NCBI GenBank assembly: GCA_003489345.1
Contig: DNIT01000174.1
Location: 26,355-35,044 of the forward strand
Direction of reading: 5' to 3'
DNA: 8,690 nt
From: Pelotomaculum sp.
GTDB taxonomy: Bacteria > Bacillota > Desulfotomaculia > Desulfotomaculales > Pelotomaculaceae
The position numbers and the translations under genes are program-made. A model generated the notes under the pieces. That model searched no databases. It was not told the origin of the DNA and saw only the letters and a program-made list of their open reading frames with translations. Below, piece by piece: positions 1-5,096 of the stretch (position 1 is the stretch's first letter; every line of letters starts with the position of its first letter).

Positions 1-689
1 CCTCCCAGGAGCAACGAGCCCAGCAGTCTGCCTCCGGCACCTCTCTGGTAGCCGCAAATGACCAGATCTGCTTCCCGGGTATCCTTGAATTTCTGCCAGC
101 TATTAGAGCGCCGCCCCGGCAGATACACGCTGTCCAACCTTTTAGCGATAACACCCTCCAAACCTTCTCTTACACAAGCATCGTAATATGCCAGACCTTC
201 AGCATAAATGAACCGTGATAAAACCAGTTCATCCGCCTGCTCTACCATGTCTTCGAGGATAACCTTCCTCTCTTCCAGACTTTTTTCCATGACGCTGCCG
301 CTGTCTGTGTATAGGACGTCGAAAGCAATAAAGACAGCCGGACGTCCTGCAAAGGCACGGTCTGTCCTTTTTATTCCGTCCCTTCTGCCCCTGGCCTGCA
401 AACCGGTGAAAGAGGGTTTTCCATCTTCAAACACTACTATTTCACCGTCAAGGATCGCTGGTAGTTTTTTTACACGTCGGTGCAGGCCGGCCAATTCCGG
501 AAATTTTTCAGTAAGGTCAACCAGGTTGCGTGAGCGTATTACGGTATGGTTATCGAGATAAGCCAGGCTGCGATAACCATCCCACTTAATTTCAAAAAGA
601 TGCTCGCCGCTGTCAAAGGGTAATGAACTTACAGCCAGCATGGGGCGGACAAGAGGCAGATTTTTTTCATCCCTAATGATTCCCCTCAT
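1..689 (-). CDS. ligD: ATP-dependent DNA ligase (LigD-type), 3' end cut by window edge
   Basis: This gene encodes the nucleotidyltransferase domain of an ATP-dependent ligase that seals breaks in bacterial non-homologous end joining with Ku. The 229 visible residues hold the family motifs in order: motif I E33-I-K35-W-D37-G38 with K35 as the AMP-accepting lysine, SRN at 53-55, motif III LDGEIVVF at 80-87, IIIa FDVLY at 123-127, IV EGVIAKR at 178-184 and V WQKFK at 198-202. The OB fold begins near residue 206 and is cut by the edge. The ATG start overlaps the Ku stop in an ATGA arrangement, implying translational coupling. The ligase domain starts at once with no polymerase or phosphoesterase domain before it. 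Whether a polymerase domain follows, as in B. subtilis LigD, or the protein is a stand-alone ligase of about 300 residues cannot be seen. The family call is secure; the symbol is less so. Confidence 0.93.
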   Translation of the reverse strand, partial: MRGIIRDEKNLPLVRPMLAVSSLPFDSGEHLFEIKWDGYRSLAYLDNHTVIRSRNLVDLTEKFPELAGLHRRVKKLPAILDGEIVVFEDGKPSFTGLQARGRRDGIKRTDRAFAGRPAVFIAFDVLYTDSGSVMEKSLEERKVILEDMVEQADELVLSRFIYAEGLAYYDACVREGLEGVIAKRLDSVYLPGRRSNSWQKFKDTREADLVICGYQRGAGGRLLGSLLLG

Positions 690-1543
690 GATGTTTTACG
701 CCGGGGGGTTTCTTTTTTCTGCTTTGTTTCTTTCATACCTTTTGAGTTTTTGGCCTGCCTGTCCGTGACCCGCTCTTCTTTGGCCAGGTCAATACTCGCT
801 TTGAGCGCCTCCATTAGATCGACTACTTTTCCTGTTTCATGCCGGGCAGGAGTCGTAATTTCTTCCCCGGCAATTTTAGCCTGAATGATCTCCATTAATC
901 TCTCTCTGTAAGTGTCGTTGTATTTTTCCGGCTGGAATTCGGCAGAGAGGCTGTTAATGAGACTGACCGCCATTTTTACTTCATTCTCGTGCAGGCTTAC
1001 CTGGTAATTCAGTTCGGGGAGGGCGGCAGCCTGCCTAACCTCATCAGGATAATGCATCGTACTCATTACCAGGGTATTGCCGCTTACCCGCAGAGCTGCC
1101 AGCGACTCTCTGTTGCGGATAACAACCCTGGCCACCGCTACCTTGTCGGTTTCACGCATAGATCTTTTCAGCAGTTCATATACCTTTGCACCGCCCTCCG
1201 CGGGAGCCAAATAATAAGCCTTTTCGAAATAGACGGGATCGATATCGGCAAGGTTGACGAAGTCCATGATATTGATATTCTTTCCCCCGTCACCTCCGGA
1301 CACGTCAAAATCTTCATCCGCCATGATCACATAGCTGCCTTTTTCATATTCATACCCGCGCACGATTTCCTCCATGGGTACTTCCGTCTGGCAATGAGGA
1401 CAGTAGCGCCGGTACTGTATGGGCGTTTTGCACTTCTGGTGCAGGTAATTGAAACGGATGTCCTTGTGCTCTGTTGCCGCATAGAGCTTGACCGGCACAT
1501 AAACCAGGCCGAAGCTCACGGCCCCCTTCCATAACGGCCGCAT
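686..1543 (-). CDS. ku: Bacterial Ku, DNA end-binding protein of non-homologous end joining
   Basis: Bacterial Ku forms a homodimeric ring on double-strand DNA ends and recruits the LigD ligase. The 285-residue product opens with the family's typical beginning (WKGAVSFGLVYVPVKLYAAT, residues 5-24). A cysteine cluster follows, C38, C48 and C51 in the HQKC...CPHC segment. The Ku beta-barrel core runs to about residue 240. The C-terminal tail (about 263-285) is rich in lysine and arginine, as in Ku proteins whose tails bind DNA. The length is normal for the family. The ATG at 1543 is supported by a GAGGTGG ribosome site seven bases upstream. The last codons overlap the ligase start by four bases, so the two form one operon. 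It lies just downstream of the ytfJ terminator, so it probably has its own promoter. Confidence 0.97.
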   Translation of the reverse strand: MRPLWKGAVSFGLVYVPVKLYAATEHKDIRFNYLHQKCKTPIQYRRYCPHCQTEVPMEEIVRGYEYEKGSYVIMADEDFDVSGGDGGKNINIMDFVNLADIDPVYFEKAYYLAPAEGGAKVYELLKRSMRETDKVAVARVVIRNRESLAALRVSGNTLVMSTMHYPDEVRQAAALPELNYQVSLHENEVKMAVSLINSLSAEFQPEKYNDTYRERLMEIIQAKIAGEEITTPARHETGKVVDLMEALKASIDLAKEERVTDRQAKNSKGMKETKQKKETPRRKTS

Positions 1544-1571
1544 TGTTTAGCCACCTCGCCTTATTTTGGAT

Positions 1572-1600
1572 TATTATCTCCGGCTAACCTTTATCGATTC
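1572..1600 (-). promoter_or_regulatory. Candidate promoter for ku-ligase, weakly sigma-G-like
   Basis: On the minus strand, GAATC (1596-1600) is followed after 17 bases by GATAATA (1572-1578), about 28 bases before the Ku start. This resembles the forespore sigma-G pattern GHATR / CATNNTA with one mismatch in each element. It can also be read as a poor housekeeping promoter with a GATAAT -10. The interval between the ytfJ terminator and Ku is under 100 bases, so a promoter should lie here, but its class is uncertain. Confidence 0.35.
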
Positions 1601-1636
1601 AGCATAAGTAAAAACGATGTTGCATATTGCCCGGGT

Positions 1637-1674
1637 AAAAAAAGCCCAAGCCCCTTTCATGAAGGATCTTGGAC
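1637..1674 (-). terminator. Rho-independent terminator after ytfJ
   Basis: Read on the minus strand, GTCCAAG (1668-1674) pairs with CTTGGGC (1644-1650) with one G-T wobble. The stem continues inward through CCTT/AAGG-type pairs around a CATGA loop. Seven uninterrupted T residues follow (1637-1643). It lies 48 bases past the ytfJ stop and separates ytfJ from the Ku-ligase operon. Confidence 0.85.
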
Positions 1675-1721
1675 CTTTGCTGACACCTTGGCGGCGCATT
1701 ATTATAATATTTTGGCAAAGT

Positions 1722-2171
1722 TTAAGAGACAGGAGAAGCAGGCGTCGATGTCTTGTATGTGACTTGCGTTTGCGGCTGCATTTCTCCGCGCTTAAAAATG
1801 TTTTGGATCTGGTCAATAACTTGCGGCGCGATATCAATTAACCTGTCTGCCACAGTGTTGCCGTCTACCGGCAGCATCCGCACATGCCCGTTGCCGACGA
1901 CCAGGAAGCCTATCGGCTTTACCGAGACCCCGCCGCCGCTGCCTCCTCCAAAACCAGGAGCCGGGCCGCCGCCTCCCCCATCCTTGTGTTCACCCCCGAC
2001 TTCAAATTCGCCTCCACCGGCGGCAAAACCGCAGGCAACTCTTGAGACGGGTATAATCACAGAGCCGTCAGGGGTTTCGACCGGGTCCCCAACCACGGTA
2101 TTGACATCGACCATTTCCTTGATGCTCTCCATTGCCGTTTTCATCAAACCCTCAATAGGATGCTCGGGCAT
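1722..2171 (-). CDS. ytfJ: Spore protein YtfJ (GerW family)
   Basis: YtfJ is a conserved sporulation protein. In B. subtilis it is made in the forespore and is needed for normal germination with L-alanine; its biochemical role is unknown. The 149-residue product shows the family layout: an N-terminal helix ending in MKTAMESIKEMVDVNTVVGDP, the segment DGSVIIPVSRVACGFAAGGG, a glycine-rich stretch (about residues 53-81), then VKPIGFLVV and a hydrophilic tail. There is no signal peptide or membrane segment. The ATG has an AAAGGAGTG ribosome site nine bases upstream. A sigma-F-like promoter lies upstream and an intrinsic terminator downstream, so it seems to be a single-gene unit. In B. subtilis it follows ytfI directly. 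Here the DUF2953 gene lies upstream on the same strand, but an opposite-strand gene sits between them. Confidence 0.95.
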   Translation of the reverse strand: MPEHPIEGLMKTAMESIKEMVDVNTVVGDPVETPDGSVIIPVSRVACGFAAGGGEFEVGGEHKDGGGGGPAPGFGGGSGGGVSVKPIGFLVVGNGHVRMLPVDGNTVADRLIDIAPQVIDQIQNIFKRGEMQPQTQVTYKTSTPASPVS

Positions 2172-2205
2172 CTTTGGTCACTCCTTTAGACAGTCATTTT
2201 GTGAT

Positions 2206-2234
2206 AGAGTTTCCGGGGAGCTGTATTTCTATAC
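2206..2234 (-). promoter_or_regulatory. Candidate sigma-F-type promoter of ytfJ
   Basis: On the minus strand GTATA (2230-2234) is followed after 15 bases by GGAAACTCT (2206-2214). The forespore sigma-F pattern is GYATA with a -10 of GGNNANANT. The -35 matches fully and the -10 has one mismatch. Transcription would begin near 2199, giving a leader of roughly 28 bases that carries the ribosome site. B. subtilis ytfJ is assigned to the sigma-F regulon, which supports the reading. Confidence 0.55.
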
Positions 2235-2264
2235 GAACGGGCGCCTTTTTGCAAGGCTCCCCGG
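2213..2264. repeat. Perfect 9-bp inverted repeat upstream of ytfJ
   Basis: CCGGGGAGC (2213-2221) is repeated as its exact reverse complement GCTCCCCGG (2256-2264) around a 34-base loop. The left arm overlaps the -10 element and spacer of the proposed ytfJ promoter; the -35 lies in the loop. Neither side has a proper T run, so it is not a standard terminator. It could be an operator or may be chance. Confidence 0.45.
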
Positions 2265-2305
2265 CAGGGTATTTTATTTTCATACAAAACAAAGCCTGTC
2301 TGTTA

Positions 2306-2334
2306 TTGCCAAATTAACATACCCATAATATAAT
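2306..2334 (+). promoter_or_regulatory. Sigma-A-type promoter of the 69-codon gene
   Basis: TTGCCA (2306-2311) and TATAAT (2329-2334) are separated by exactly 17 bases, 11 of 12 positions matching the housekeeping consensus. Transcription would start near 2341, with a leader of about 46 bases that is AT-rich and ends in a strong ribosome site. It points away from ytfJ and toward the small gene. The overlapping CATAATA (2324-2330) resembles a sigma-G -10, but no fitting -35 is present. Confidence 0.8.
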
Positions 2335-2372
2335 ATTAACAAAATCTTAATATAAATTTAACAATTCAAGGT

Positions 2373-2380
2373 AGGGGGTG
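2373..2380 (+). promoter_or_regulatory. Ribosome binding site that fixes the start of the 69-codon gene
   Basis: AGGGGGTG lies six bases before the ATG at 2387 and matches the 16S anti-Shine-Dalgarno well. A GTG at 2378 would add three residues but lies inside this site and has only a weak AAGG ahead of it, so ATG 2387 is preferred. Confidence 0.7.
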
Positions 2381-2386
2381 TTCCTG

Positions 2387-2596
2387 ATGGCAACAAGCCG
2401 GATCGACATGAGTAGAATTAAAGACGGTAAAAGCCTCTTGTACCTGGATGAATGGTACTGCCCCCTGGAAGCTGCCAGGACGGGTATGGAAAACCCACCA
2501 GGAAAACGCAACCGGGAAGTTGTTATGTCCCAGTTCATACCAACCTTAACGCTCAAGAATCCACACATAAAGAAACACTTGATGGCCGGCTTCTAA
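2387..2596 (+). CDS. Uncharacterised 69-residue protein, own transcription unit between ytfI and ytfJ
   Basis: I do not recognise this protein. It is the only gene on the plus strand and is best supported by its signals: a near-consensus promoter, a ribosome site six bases before ATG, and an intrinsic terminator whose stem encodes the last residues. The product is soluble-looking and slightly basic (about 11 Lys/Arg against 7 Asp/Glu). It has no signal peptide or membrane segment and one cysteine (C25). Recognisable pieces are KSLLYLDEWYCPLEAARTGM (15-34), a polar linker NPPGKRNRE (36-44), and a tail with IPTLTLKNPHIKKHLMAGF. It is divergent from ytfJ and convergent with the DUF2953 gene. Its place among sporulation genes hints at a spore link, but the promoter looks vegetative, so that remains a guess. 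A non-coding or antisense RNA role for the transcript is a less likely alternative. Confidence 0.72.
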   Translation: MATSRIDMSRIKDGKSLLYLDEWYCPLEAARTGMENPPGKRNREVVMSQFIPTLTLKNPHIKKHLMAGF

Positions 2597-2609
2597 CCGG
2601 CCATTTTTT
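2582..2609 (+). terminator. Strong Rho-independent terminator overlapping the end of the 69-codon gene
   Basis: ATGGCCGG (2582-2589) pairs perfectly with CCGGCCAT (2597-2604) around a seven-base loop, followed by six T residues (2604-2609). The TAA stop (2594-2596) lies in the loop. On the minus strand the same hairpin follows the DUF2953 gene but lacks a T run, so it would be weak in that direction. Confidence 0.9.
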
Positions 2610-2643
2610 ATCATTTAACCCCTGTACCGTAAGCAAAGGCTTT

Positions 2644-3321
2644 TCAACCTTTCAACTTCATAAAGACAAACTTGAGACCGGTCAACAAGATGTGGCCGAC
2701 TTTGATATCAAATTCGCAGTCAATTCTGGTAGTAAAGCAGGGCTTTTCAAATCTCGGGGCAATAACCACTGCGGGCCTGGCAGCTCCGGAACGTATAACA
2801 CGGTAAAGCTTGGCTAAGAGCAGTCCTTTCACTCCCCCGGCCAGCCCTGCCAGGAACCCGGTTACGTGGGGCTCCCCCGTACCGAATTCCGTGCTCCATT
2901 GCAAACGCCGCAAGTACACTTTTCCAAGCAAGTACCGGATTGCCGGCCTGTAGTTCTCAAAAAAAACTTTACTCTTTTGCATCATGAAAAGGATGCGCTT
3001 TAAGCCTAGGGCTTCTTCCGCCTCTATTTTCCCCACTGGATCCGGGTCGTTTCTCCCCGTCACCTTCGCCTCTATTTTGAAGGCCGGCCTTAACGTCCGT
3101 GGCAGCAAACGGTACCATGGCCGGAAACCAGGCCTCAGTTCTGTTTTCACCACAGGTATCTCCATTTTATAGGAGATGAACCCGCGCCAAAGAGACAGCT
3201 CTAAAGCAAAATGGTCGTCACGCCCCTGCCTCCGGTACTGCAGCCTCATTTTCAGACTGGTCAGGGACAGGATCAGCGCCATCGCGCCAACCAGGAGCAT
3301 AACAAACTGGGCCCTGTCCAC
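2644..3321 (-). CDS. ytfI: DUF2953 protein, YtfI-like sporulation-associated membrane protein
   Basis: This is a DUF2953 family protein of unknown biochemical function, found in spore formers and equivalent to B. subtilis YtfI, whose gene precedes ytfJ. The 225-residue product has one N-terminal hydrophobic segment (about residues 5-22) followed by basic residues, which suggests a membrane anchor with the remainder soluble. The central segment ENYRPAIRYLLGKVYLRRLQWSTEFGTGEPHVTGFLAGL (about 122-160) is the family core. The start is GTG with a GGGGGTGGGAG ribosome-binding stretch just upstream; no better in-frame start exists. A sigma-F-like element lies upstream. The gene is convergent with the 69-codon gene, so it is not directly co-transcribed with ytfJ unless transcripts read through antisense to that gene. 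Family confidence is good; the symbol rests on synteny with B. subtilis. Confidence 0.85.
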   Translation of the reverse strand: MDRAQFVMLLVGAMALILSLTSLKMRLQYRRQGRDDHFALELSLWRGFISYKMEIPVVKTELRPGFRPWYRLLPRTLRPAFKIEAKVTGRNDPDPVGKIEAEEALGLKRILFMMQKSKVFFENYRPAIRYLLGKVYLRRLQWSTEFGTGEPHVTGFLAGLAGGVKGLLLAKLYRVIRSGAARPAVVIAPRFEKPCFTTRIDCEFDIKVGHILLTGLKFVFMKLKG

Positions 3322-3340
3322 TTACTCCCACCCCCTGCAT

Positions 3341-3369
3341 TATTTTCCCTTATGAGAGCTGTAATATAC
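3341..3369 (-). promoter_or_regulatory. Candidate sigma-F-type promoter of the DUF2953 gene
   Basis: On the minus strand GTATA (3365-3369) is followed after 15 bases by GGGAAAATA (3341-3349). This matches GYATA / GGNNANANT except for the last base, and the spacing equals that of the ytfJ candidate. The implied leader is very short (roughly 13 bases), leaving the ribosome site near the 5' end, which weakens the case a little. Confidence 0.42.
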
Positions 3370-3391
3370 CAAATAATGTTTATTCAACAGC

Positions 3392-3414
3392 AAAGCCGCC
3401 TCTTACTGGGCGGC
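3392..3414 (-). terminator. Possible terminator after trpS
   Basis: On the minus strand GCCGCC (3409-3414) pairs with GGCGGC (3395-3400) around an eight-base loop, followed by only TTTGCTGTT. The stem is strong but the T run is short, so termination may be partial and some read-through into the DUF2953 gene is possible. Confidence 0.5.
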
Positions 3415-3463
3415 GGGGGAATTTACATATCAAATTTGCTAGCCATATTGCACGGACGTCTTA

Positions 3464-4438
3464 CTATTTATACCAGTAGTCCAGGCCAACGTTGTGCCGC
3501 GCCCGATCCAGGTAGACAGATGCAGCCTGCCTGGCCTTGCGGGCGCCCTCACGCATAATGTCGATGACATACTGCCTGTCCCGCTCCAGTCTTTGTCGCT
3601 CGTTGCGGTAAGGCGCGAAATATTCCCAGATGACGCCAACGAGCTCTTTCTTTAAATCACCGTAACGCAGGCCGGGGTTCAAGAAGCGTTCTTTGAGAGC
3701 GGTCCTGTCTCTCTCATCTAAAAAGAGGCTGTACAAATCATAAAGTATATTGTCCTTCAACGGCTTGGGTTGATCGACCGGAGTCGAATCAGTTTTAATG
3801 CGCATGATTTTTTCCCGGATGCTTTTTTCATCAGCAAATATTTCTATGGCGTTGCCGTAGGATTTAGACATTTTCTGCCCGTCGACTCCCGGTACCGTGG
3901 CAAAATCTTCTTCAATATCCGGTCCCGGAACAACAAAAGTATCTCCATAAGTATTATTAAAACGAATGGCAATATCTCTGGCAATCTCCAGATGCTGCTT
4001 CTGGTCTTTGCCGACCGGGACCTTATCCGCACCGTAGAGTAAAATATCGGCCGCCATGAGCACAGGATAGGTGAACAGACCGTGGCTGGCGGGAATCCCT
4101 TTGGCTGTTTTGTCTTTATAGGAGTGACTTCTCTCCAAAAGACCCATGCCCGTTACGTTGGACAACAACCAGGTCAACTCGGTTACCTCCGGGACGTCGC
4201 CCTGTACCCAGAACACCGACTTCTCCGGGTCAAGTCCCAGAGCAAGAAAGTCGCAAACTGCTCCAAACGTTTGCCGGCGCAAAAAATCACTGTCAAAGAC
4301 TGAGGTCAGAGCATGATAATTCACAATGAAGCAAAACAGCTCGTTATGCTTCTGATAGTCCACCATCCTTTTCATCATGCCGAAATAGTTCCCCAGGTGC
4401 AGTGAACCCGAGGGCTGGATTCCTGATAGAATTCGCAA
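3464..4438 (-). CDS. trpS: Tryptophanyl-tRNA synthetase
   Basis: This class Ic aminoacyl-tRNA synthetase charges tRNA-Trp with tryptophan using ATP in the cytoplasm. The 324 residues contain the HIGH-type signature as PSGSLHLGNY (9-18), the tryptophan-site segment MAADILLYGADKVPVGKDQKQH (starting at 128, with D131 in the position that contacts the indole nitrogen in bacterial enzymes), and the KMSKS loop intact at 189-193. The length is normal. The start is TTG at 4438, set by AAAGGAGG about seven bases upstream and by the family's usual N terminus MRILSGIQPSG. It follows the M50 protease gene by 31 bases with no terminator between, so it is probably co-transcribed from the 7779-7807 promoter. 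No T-box leader is visible, so tryptophan-responsive control is not evident. Confidence 0.97.
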   Translation of the reverse strand: MRILSGIQPSGSLHLGNYFGMMKRMVDYQKHNELFCFIVNYHALTSVFDSDFLRRQTFGAVCDFLALGLDPEKSVFWVQGDVPEVTELTWLLSNVTGMGLLERSHSYKDKTAKGIPASHGLFTYPVLMAADILLYGADKVPVGKDQKQHLEIARDIAIRFNNTYGDTFVVPGPDIEEDFATVPGVDGQKMSKSYGNAIEIFADEKSIREKIMRIKTDSTPVDQPKPLKDNILYDLYSLFLDERDRTALKERFLNPGLRYGDLKKELVGVIWEYFAPYRNERQRLERDRQYVIDIMREGARKARQAASVYLDRARHNVGLDYWYK

Positions 4439-4469
4439 AAAAAAGCCTCCTTTTGAAAATTGTTATGGC

Positions 4470-5096
4470 CTACCTTACCAGCTGCGCAACAATGTTGGCC
4501 AGCAAAATAAGGATATTTACGACGGGGTTTATTAAAACGGATATAAAGCGAAATCCGAAGAAAACCAGGACTATCAGTAAAATTGGTCCGTAAGCCTCAA
4601 GCTGATCCAGCCAGTCCTGGCGGCCCGGCAGGAGACCGGCCAGGATTTTGGAGCCGTCCAGAGGCGGTATGGGGATGAGGTTGAATATCGCCAGGACCAC
4701 GTTGATCACGATCATGTACTGCATGATGATATTAAAATATGGGATCTGCATGCTCCCAAACAACCCTAGAGCCACCGCTGAAGCCACGGCCAGGAAAAAG
4801 TTCGTGGCGGGTCCGGCCAGGGAAACCAGCAGCATTCCCTGTTTTATATCGCCCCTAAGATTGTAGGGATTGACCGGCACCGGTTTGGCCCAGCCGAAAC
4901 CGGCCAGTAAGAGCAAAATAAAACCAACCGGGTCCAGGTGCGCTACCGGGTTGATGGTCAGGCGGCCATGCGCTTCGGCCGTCCTGTCTCCAAGCCGTTT
5001 CGCCACCCAACCATGAGCATACTCATGGAAGGTGAGCCCGATAATGATGGCGGGCAGAGTCAAGGCAATGGTATGCAGGCTGGGAAAATTAAACAC
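4470..5096 (-). CDS. Site-2 protease family (M50) membrane metalloprotease
   Basis: This is a polytopic membrane zinc protease of the M50 (S2P/SpoIVFB-like) superfamily, in the short bacterial subfamily without PDZ or CBS domains. Its substrate is unknown. The 208 residues are largely hydrophobic with about five or six membrane segments. The zinc motif is H24-E25-Y-A-H28 in the first segments, and the third ligand is D147 in [11 protein letters not shown] (138-148). The segment [12 protein letters not shown] (92-103) is also typical. All catalytic residues are present, so it should be active. The GTG start at 5096 has AAGGAG nine bases upstream and overlaps the end of the nucleotidyltransferase gene by eight bases, indicating coupled translation. 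Its neighbours are RNA-related, so context does not reveal its target. Confidence 0.92.
   Translation of the reverse strand: MFNFPSLHTIALTLPAIIIGLTFHEYAHGWVAKRLGDRTAEAHGRLTINPVAHLDPVGFILLLLAGFGWAKPVPVNPYNLRGDIKQGMLLVSLAGPATNFFLAVASAVALGLFGSMQIPYFNIIMQYMIVINVVLAIFNLIPIPPLDGSKILAGLLPGRQDWLDQLEAYGPILLIVLVFFGFRFISVLINPVVNILILLANIVAQLVR

Noticed and set aside
208..561. Open frame of 117 codons on the plus strand
   Set aside because: It is antisense to the ligase, which has all family motifs in its frame; the plus frame shows no recognisable protein or ribosome site.
989..1534. Open frame of 181 codons on the plus strand
   Set aside because: It lies wholly opposite Ku, whose identity is certain, and has no recognisable domain.
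1675..1721. TATAAT between the ytfJ stop and its terminator, possible small RNA promoter
   Set aside because: There is no acceptable -35 at the right distance and the terminator follows within about 30 bases, leaving no room for a transcript.
1753..2328. Proline-rich open frame on the plus strand
   Set aside because: The prolines are the complement of the YtfJ glycine stretch, so it is a mirror of ytfJ.
2452..2817. Alternative plus-strand frame of 121 codons overlapping the small gene
   Set aside because: It starts inside the 69-codon gene, reads through the strong terminator and runs antisense to DUF2953; no ribosome site.
4439..4469. T-box or other tryptophan-responsive leader before trpS
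   Set aside because: Only 31 bases separate trpS from the upstream gene, filled by a ribosome site; there is no room for a T-box.
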